Shown here in pieces: positions 61,082 through 64,000 of a DNA stretch of 64,000 nucleotides. The notes beneath the pieces are model-generated. The model saw only the letters and a list, made by a program, of their open reading frames with translations. It was not told the origin of the DNA and searched no databases. Source of the DNA: Flavobacterium phycosphaerae (GTDB taxonomy: Bacteria; Bacteroidota; Bacteroidia; Flavobacteriales; Flavobacteriaceae); contig NZ_JAAATZ010000001.1 in the NCBI RefSeq assembly GCF_010119235.1, positions 650,501 through 714,500 of the forward strand, written 5' to 3'. Made by a program: the position numbers and the translations under genes. Position 1 is the first letter of the stretch. Every line of letters begins with the position of its first letter.

Positions 61082-61444
61082 TTATCGATTAATTTCGAAC
61101 TCATTTATAATTTCGGCTTTAAAAAAAGCAATGTACTCCTTGGCAATGGCTTTAACCTTTCCGGAATTATCTTGTGAATAATTACACAAATAGACATCTA
61201 AAGTAAGTTGGTTACTTTCGGGCCAGGTATGAATACAAATGTGAGATTCTTTCAGACAGTAAGCAGCAGTATAACTATTGTTTTCAAATTCAAAAGAGGA
61301 AAACCCAACCTGCTCCAAGTCATATTGCAAGAGCAAATTGTCCGTAAATTTCCGAAATAGTTCTTGGTGGGTTAAAAGCACTAAATCATCAACTTTTAAA
61401 GTCAATAATTTGTGTAATCCTAAAGGATTGATAGCTGTAGTCAT
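61082..61444 (-). CDS. S-adenosylmethionine decarboxylase (pyruvoyl type)
   Basis: 120 residues, the length of the bacterial class. The self-cleavage site is Glu66-Ser67 in KESHICIHTWPE; His72 and Cys87 lie five and twenty residues after the Ser, the same spacing as Ser63, His68 and Cys83 of the Thermotoga enzyme. So it should process itself, form the pyruvoyl cofactor and make decarboxylated SAM, the aminopropyl donor. First gene of the minus-strand operon, so it supplies the synthase further down. Confidence 0.92.
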   Translation of the reverse strand: MTTAINPLGLHKLLTLKVDDLVLLTHQELFRKFTDNLLLQYDLEQVGFSSFEFENNSYTAAYCLKESHICIHTWPESNQLTLDVYLCNYSQDNSGKVKAIAKEYIAFFKAEIINEFEINR

Positions 61445-61460
61445 TTATGGCGAAAAGAAT

Positions 61461-61504
61461 ATTGTTACAATTTTACGAATAATACTTCAAATTGTTACAA
61501 TTTT
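61461..61504. promoter_or_regulatory. Twin operator-like repeats before the polyamine-like operon
   Basis: The 14-mer ATTGTTACAATTTT occurs at 61461-61474 and 61491-61504, exactly 30 bases apart. Each contains the palindrome TTGTTACAA. They lie 17 and 47 bases upstream of the decarboxylase ATG, where a promoter and operator would be. No TAnnTTTG box is present in this gap. Confidence 0.5.
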
Positions 61505-61512
61505 GAAAACAT

Positions 61513-61541
61513 AAAAAAAGCGAGAAGTAATCTCGCCTTTT
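61513..61541 (-). terminator. Terminator of ferredoxin gene
   Basis: GCGAGA / TCTCGC (61520-61525 / 61531-61536) with loop AGTAA, flanked by A-run and T-run. It separates the ferredoxin transcript from the next operon. Confidence 0.85.
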
Positions 61542-61544
61542 TTG

Positions 61545-61877
61545 TTATGCTTCCGGGGCCAGTTCAATGGCTAAGCCATCTATGGCTTCGGTGATATGGA
61601 TTTGACAACCCAAGCGGCTGTTCTCTTTTACATTAAAAGCTTCCCAAAGCATGGCTTCCTCATCGGGACCTTTTTCAGGAAGTGGTACCTCATTTAAAAC
61701 ATAGCATTGGCAAGACGCGCACATGGCCATGCCGCCACAAATGCCTATAGTTCCTTCGGGAGCCAGTTCATAAGCCCGAACCAGTTCCATGATGCTCATG
61801 TTCATATCCGTTGGTGCTTGTACTTCGTGCGTAACTCCTTCTCGGTCGGTAATCGTTATTGTAATATCCTGTGCCAT
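61545..61877 (-). CDS. 2Fe-2S ferredoxin (adrenodoxin type)
   Basis: 110 residues. Cluster ligands Cys47, Cys53, Cys56 and Cys91 in the C-x5-C-x2-C ... C pattern of ISC/vertebrate-type ferredoxins (ICGGMAMCASCQC and RLGCQI). Starts two bases after the reductase gene stop, so it is very likely the partner of that enzyme. Confidence 0.93.
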   Translation of the reverse strand: MAQDITITITDREGVTHEVQAPTDMNMSIMELVRAYELAPEGTIGICGGMAMCASCQCYVLNEVPLPEKGPDEEAMLWEAFNVKENSRLGCQIHITEAIDGLAIELAPEA

Positions 61878-61879
61878 AG

Positions 61880-62953
61880 TTAGTCGATTGATTTTACAAC
61901 AGCTTTCTCGGCTTCTTTGCGCGTGCCGTCAAAACCATCAATACCGGAAACCGTGGTGTACTTTAACACATACTTTTTACCCGGGTTGATTCGGTTATAG
62001 ACACTCTGACACATTAAAGTAGCTTCGTGGAAACCGCACAGAATTAATTTCAATTTACCAGGATAAATATTCACGTCACCTATGGCATAAATCCCGTCAA
62101 TATTAGTTTGATAATCTAGCGCGTTATTCACTTTGATAGCATTCTTTTCTATTTCTAGTCCCCAATTGGCGATAGCTCCCAGTTTTGGCGTCAGTCCGAA
62201 AAGCGGAATGAAGTAATCCGTCACCACATTCATGCGAGCACCGTTAACTTCAATGTCTACCGATTCGATTCGTTCTGACCCTTTGAAGCCTACAACTTCT
62301 CCCGGTGTGATTAGTTTTATTTTCCCTAAGGATTTTAGTTCCTGTACTTTTTCAACAGAGTCTAAAGCGCCACGGAATTCATTACGTCGGTGTACCAACG
62401 TTACTGAAGCGGCTACATCTGTCAGGAATACGCTCCAGTCTAAGGCTGAGTCTCCCCCGCCTGATATCACTACATTTTTACCTCGGTACTTTTCAGGGTC
62501 TTTGATAAAATAGTCAACGCCTCGGTCTTCTTTTTCGTAAAACTCTAAGTCTTTTAGTATAGGTTTTCTGGGTTCAAACGTGCCTAATCCTCCTGCAATG
62601 GCAATGGCCTTAGCATGGTGTTTTGTACCTTCATTGGTCGTTACTATAAAAGTACCGTCTTCCAACTTTTCAATGGTTTCAGCGGTTTCTCCTAAGGTAA
62701 ATCCGGGTTGGAATTGTTTGATTTGCTCCATTAAGTTGGTTACCAAATCACCGGCCAATACTTCGGGATAGCCCGGTATATCGTAAATAGGTTTCTTAGG
62801 ATACAACTCTGCCAATTGTCCGCCAATTTGTGGCAAAGCATCAATAAGGTGGCATTTTAACTTTAATAATCCGGCTTCGAAAACGGCAAAAAGCCCTGTA
62901 GGTCCGGCACCTATTATCAGTATATCTGTTTCAATCATCTTTTTTCGTGGCAT
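61880..62953 (-). CDS. Ferredoxin-NADP reductase type 2 (TrxR-like)
   Basis: 357 residues from ATG 62953 (MPRKKMIETDILIIG); ATG 62938 is also possible, and the frame start 62977 is less likely. FAD motif IIGAGPTGLFAVF, IDALPQIGGQL, NAD(P) motif VISGGGDSALDW and C-terminal GIYAIGDVNIYPG are those of TrxR-like FNRs, which lack the CxxC of thioredoxin reductase. Moves electrons between NADPH and the ferredoxin encoded next. Confidence 0.92.
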   Translation of the reverse strand: MPRKKMIETDILIIGAGPTGLFAVFEAGLLKLKCHLIDALPQIGGQLAELYPKKPIYDIPGYPEVLAGDLVTNLMEQIKQFQPGFTLGETAETIEKLEDGTFIVTTNEGTKHHAKAIAIAGGLGTFEPRKPILKDLEFYEKEDRGVDYFIKDPEKYRGKNVVISGGGDSALDWSVFLTDVAASVTLVHRRNEFRGALDSVEKVQELKSLGKIKLITPGEVVGFKGSERIESVDIEVNGARMNVVTDYFIPLFGLTPKLGAIANWGLEIEKNAIKVNNALDYQTNIDGIYAIGDVNIYPGKLKLILCGFHEATLMCQSVYNRINPGKKYVLKYTTVSGIDGFDGTRKEAEKAVVKSID

Positions 62954-63023
62954 AATATCGAAGTTTCTAAGCCGCAAAGATTGGCAAACCTCGAATCAAA
63001 TAATATGATTTTTATCATTAAAA

Positions 63024-63263
63024 CTAAGCGATGTTCTCTACAGTTTCTATTTGTGGTGCATACTTTTTAATAGTAGTCTCCACTCCGGCTTTCATGGTAC
63101 TGATACTCAAACTGCACGATGTACAAGCTCCCTGAAGGCGTACTTTGACATGCTTTGCATCTTCAATGGCAACCAAACTGATATCACCGCCGTCTGAATT
63201 CAGAAAGGGTCTGATTTCGTCTAAGGCTCTTTCGATATTTAAAGTCAATTCTTCGTTTGTCAT
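63024..63263 (-). CDS. NifU C-terminal domain protein
   Basis: 79 residues, a lone NifU-C/Nfu domain. Cluster-binding Cys47 and Cys50 lie in GACTSCSLSISTMKAG; the N-terminal IRPFLNSDGGDI is the family start. It should carry an Fe-S cluster to target proteins. Two bases after the Mrp ATPase gene. Confidence 0.94.
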   Translation of the reverse strand: MTNEELTLNIERALDEIRPFLNSDGGDISLVAIEDAKHVKVRLQGACTSCSLSISTMKAGVETTIKKYAPQIETVENIA

Positions 63264-63265
63264 GA

Positions 63266-64000
63266 TTATTTACCTTTAACAGCAGAACATCCTGCCATGG
63301 TGGTTATTTTGATAGCTTCGGTTGGGGGTAAACTTTCGTTTCGGTTTACCGTTTCCTGTACAACGTTTCGGGTGATTTCTTCAAAAACCGTTTCAATGAC
63401 TGAGGCGGTTTGTAAGGCTGCCGGGCGACCGTAATCACCAGCTTCACGAATGCTTTGTACTAAAGGTACTTCGCCCAAAAACGGCACTTGTAAATCGGCT
63501 GCCAGGTTCTTAGCTCCTTCTTTTCCGAAGATGTAATATTTATTGTTAGGCAATTCTTCAGGGGTGAAGTAAGCCATATTTTCGATGATTCCTAATACCG
63601 GAACATTGATGCTATCCGACATAAACATGGATACTCCTTTTTTAGCATCGGCCAAGGCTACAGCTTGTGGTGTACTTACCACTACCGCTCCCGTGATAGG
63701 TAACGACTGCATGATAGAAAGATGAATATCCCCAGTTCCCGGAGGTAAGTCGATTAACATAAAATCTAACTGACCCCAATCGGCATCAAATATCATTTGG
63801 TTTAACGCTTTGGAAGCCATAGGACCACGCCAAATCACAGCCTGACTCGGAGAAGTAAAGAACCCGATGGAAAGCAATTTGATTTCGTAGCTTTCGATAG
63901 GCTTCATCTTTGACTTGCCGTCTACTTCAATCGAGATGGGTTTTTCATTTTCTACATCAAACATAATCGGCATCGAAGGACCGTAAATATCGGCATCAAG
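63266..64000 (-). CDS. Mrp/NBP35 family Fe-S carrier ATPase, N-terminus outside window
   Basis: The frame is open to the window edge; the part here starts with DADIYGPSMP, the Mrp motif just after the P-loop region, so roughly the first third (including the Walker A) is missing. Then MASKALNQMIFDADWGQLDFMLIDLPPGTGD (Walker B region), VSTPQAVALADAKKG and IENMAYF. Mrp proteins bind and deliver Fe-S clusters. Neighbours NifU-C, FNR and ferredoxin fit Fe-S assembly. Confidence 0.93.
   Translation of the reverse strand, partial: LDADIYGPSMPIMFDVENEKPISIEVDGKSKMKPIESYEIKLLSIGFFTSPSQAVIWRGPMASKALNQMIFDADWGQLDFMLIDLPPGTGDIHLSIMQSLPITGAVVVSTPQAVALADAKKGVSMFMSDSINVPVLGIIENMAYFTPEELPNNKYYIFGKEGAKNLAADLQVPFLGEVPLVQSIREAGDYGRPAALQTASVIETVFEEITRNVVQETVNRNESLPPTEAIKITTMAGCSAVKGK

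Noticed and set aside
1..64000. Prophage, insertion sequence, integron or toxin-antitoxin island
   Set aside because: No transposase, integrase, terminal repeats, phage structural genes or toxin pair was seen; codon and base use look even across the window by eye.

Overview
The window is an AT-rich chromosomal segment that looks like Flavobacterium or a close relative in the Flavobacteriaceae (Bacteroidota). The signs are: four secreted proteins with a type IX secretion (T9SS) C-terminal sorting domain; the Bacteroidota promoter -7 box TAnnTTTG in front of about twenty genes; no obvious Shine-Dalgarno sequences; mevalonate-pathway isoprenoid genes; many short Sec or lipoprotein signal peptides ending in AQ or C; and typical families such as DUF4407, DUF3050, MmcQ/YjbR, LytS/LytTR and DnaE carrying its own exonuclease domain. 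There is no phage, insertion sequence, integrase or CRISPR; the window is mostly core and niche genes.

Layout. 1-9711: alpha-glucan use (sugar MFS transporter cut by the window edge, beta-phosphoglucomutase, GH65 maltose/kojibiose-type phosphorylase, secreted GH13, GH31, second secreted GH13), followed by a GDPD and an HI0933-type flavoprotein. 11638-17680: two paralogous giant T9SS surface proteins. 17721-21245: tspO, divergent from mevalonate decarboxylase, mevalonate kinase and a UbiA prenyltransferase. 21376-29772: rRNA pseudouridine synthase, lipoprotein peptidase, tRNA-Leu, M20 dipeptidase and several small unknowns. 29785-33012: minus-strand run ruvC, hemW, cyclase, GNAT, YjbR. 33099-35146: flippase-like protein and GT2. 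35462-44081: minus-strand genes including tRNA-Asp, DUF58, trxA, dnaE, an RRM protein and a lipoprotein. 44273-55233: rpsP, rimM, trmN6, acyl-CoA dehydrogenase, DUF3050, LytS/LytTR with a pirin-like gene, a secreted intradiol-dioxygenase-like protein and an M43 protease. 55297-61444: tightly overlapping minus-strand operon with S-adenosylmethionine decarboxylase, DUF4178, a tiny membrane protein, DUF350, a membrane-anchored spermidine-synthase-like protein, a Tat-exported FAD amine-oxidase-like protein (frameshifted) and a His-rich membrane protein. 61545-64000: ferredoxin, ferredoxin-NADP reductase type protein, NifU-C and Mrp ATPase.

How genes work together. The glycoside hydrolases would cut starch-like glucans outside the cytoplasm, the MFS protein would import maltose-type sugars, and GH65 plus beta-phosphoglucomutase would feed glucose-6-phosphate. 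The best candidate for a little-described system is the 55.3-61.4 kb operon: enzymes that make and use an aminopropyl donor are combined with membrane proteins and an exported flavoprotein, which suggests chemistry at the envelope rather than ordinary spermidine synthesis.

Non-coding structure is unusually rich: two degenerate tandem arrays with a 21-bp period (35227-35457 and 47104-47312), two copies in opposite orientation of a dispersed palindromic element (21252-21330 and 45432-45484), a structured stretch next to tRNA-Asp that may be a small RNA, and -7 boxes so close to some start codons that leaderless or near-leaderless mRNAs are likely.
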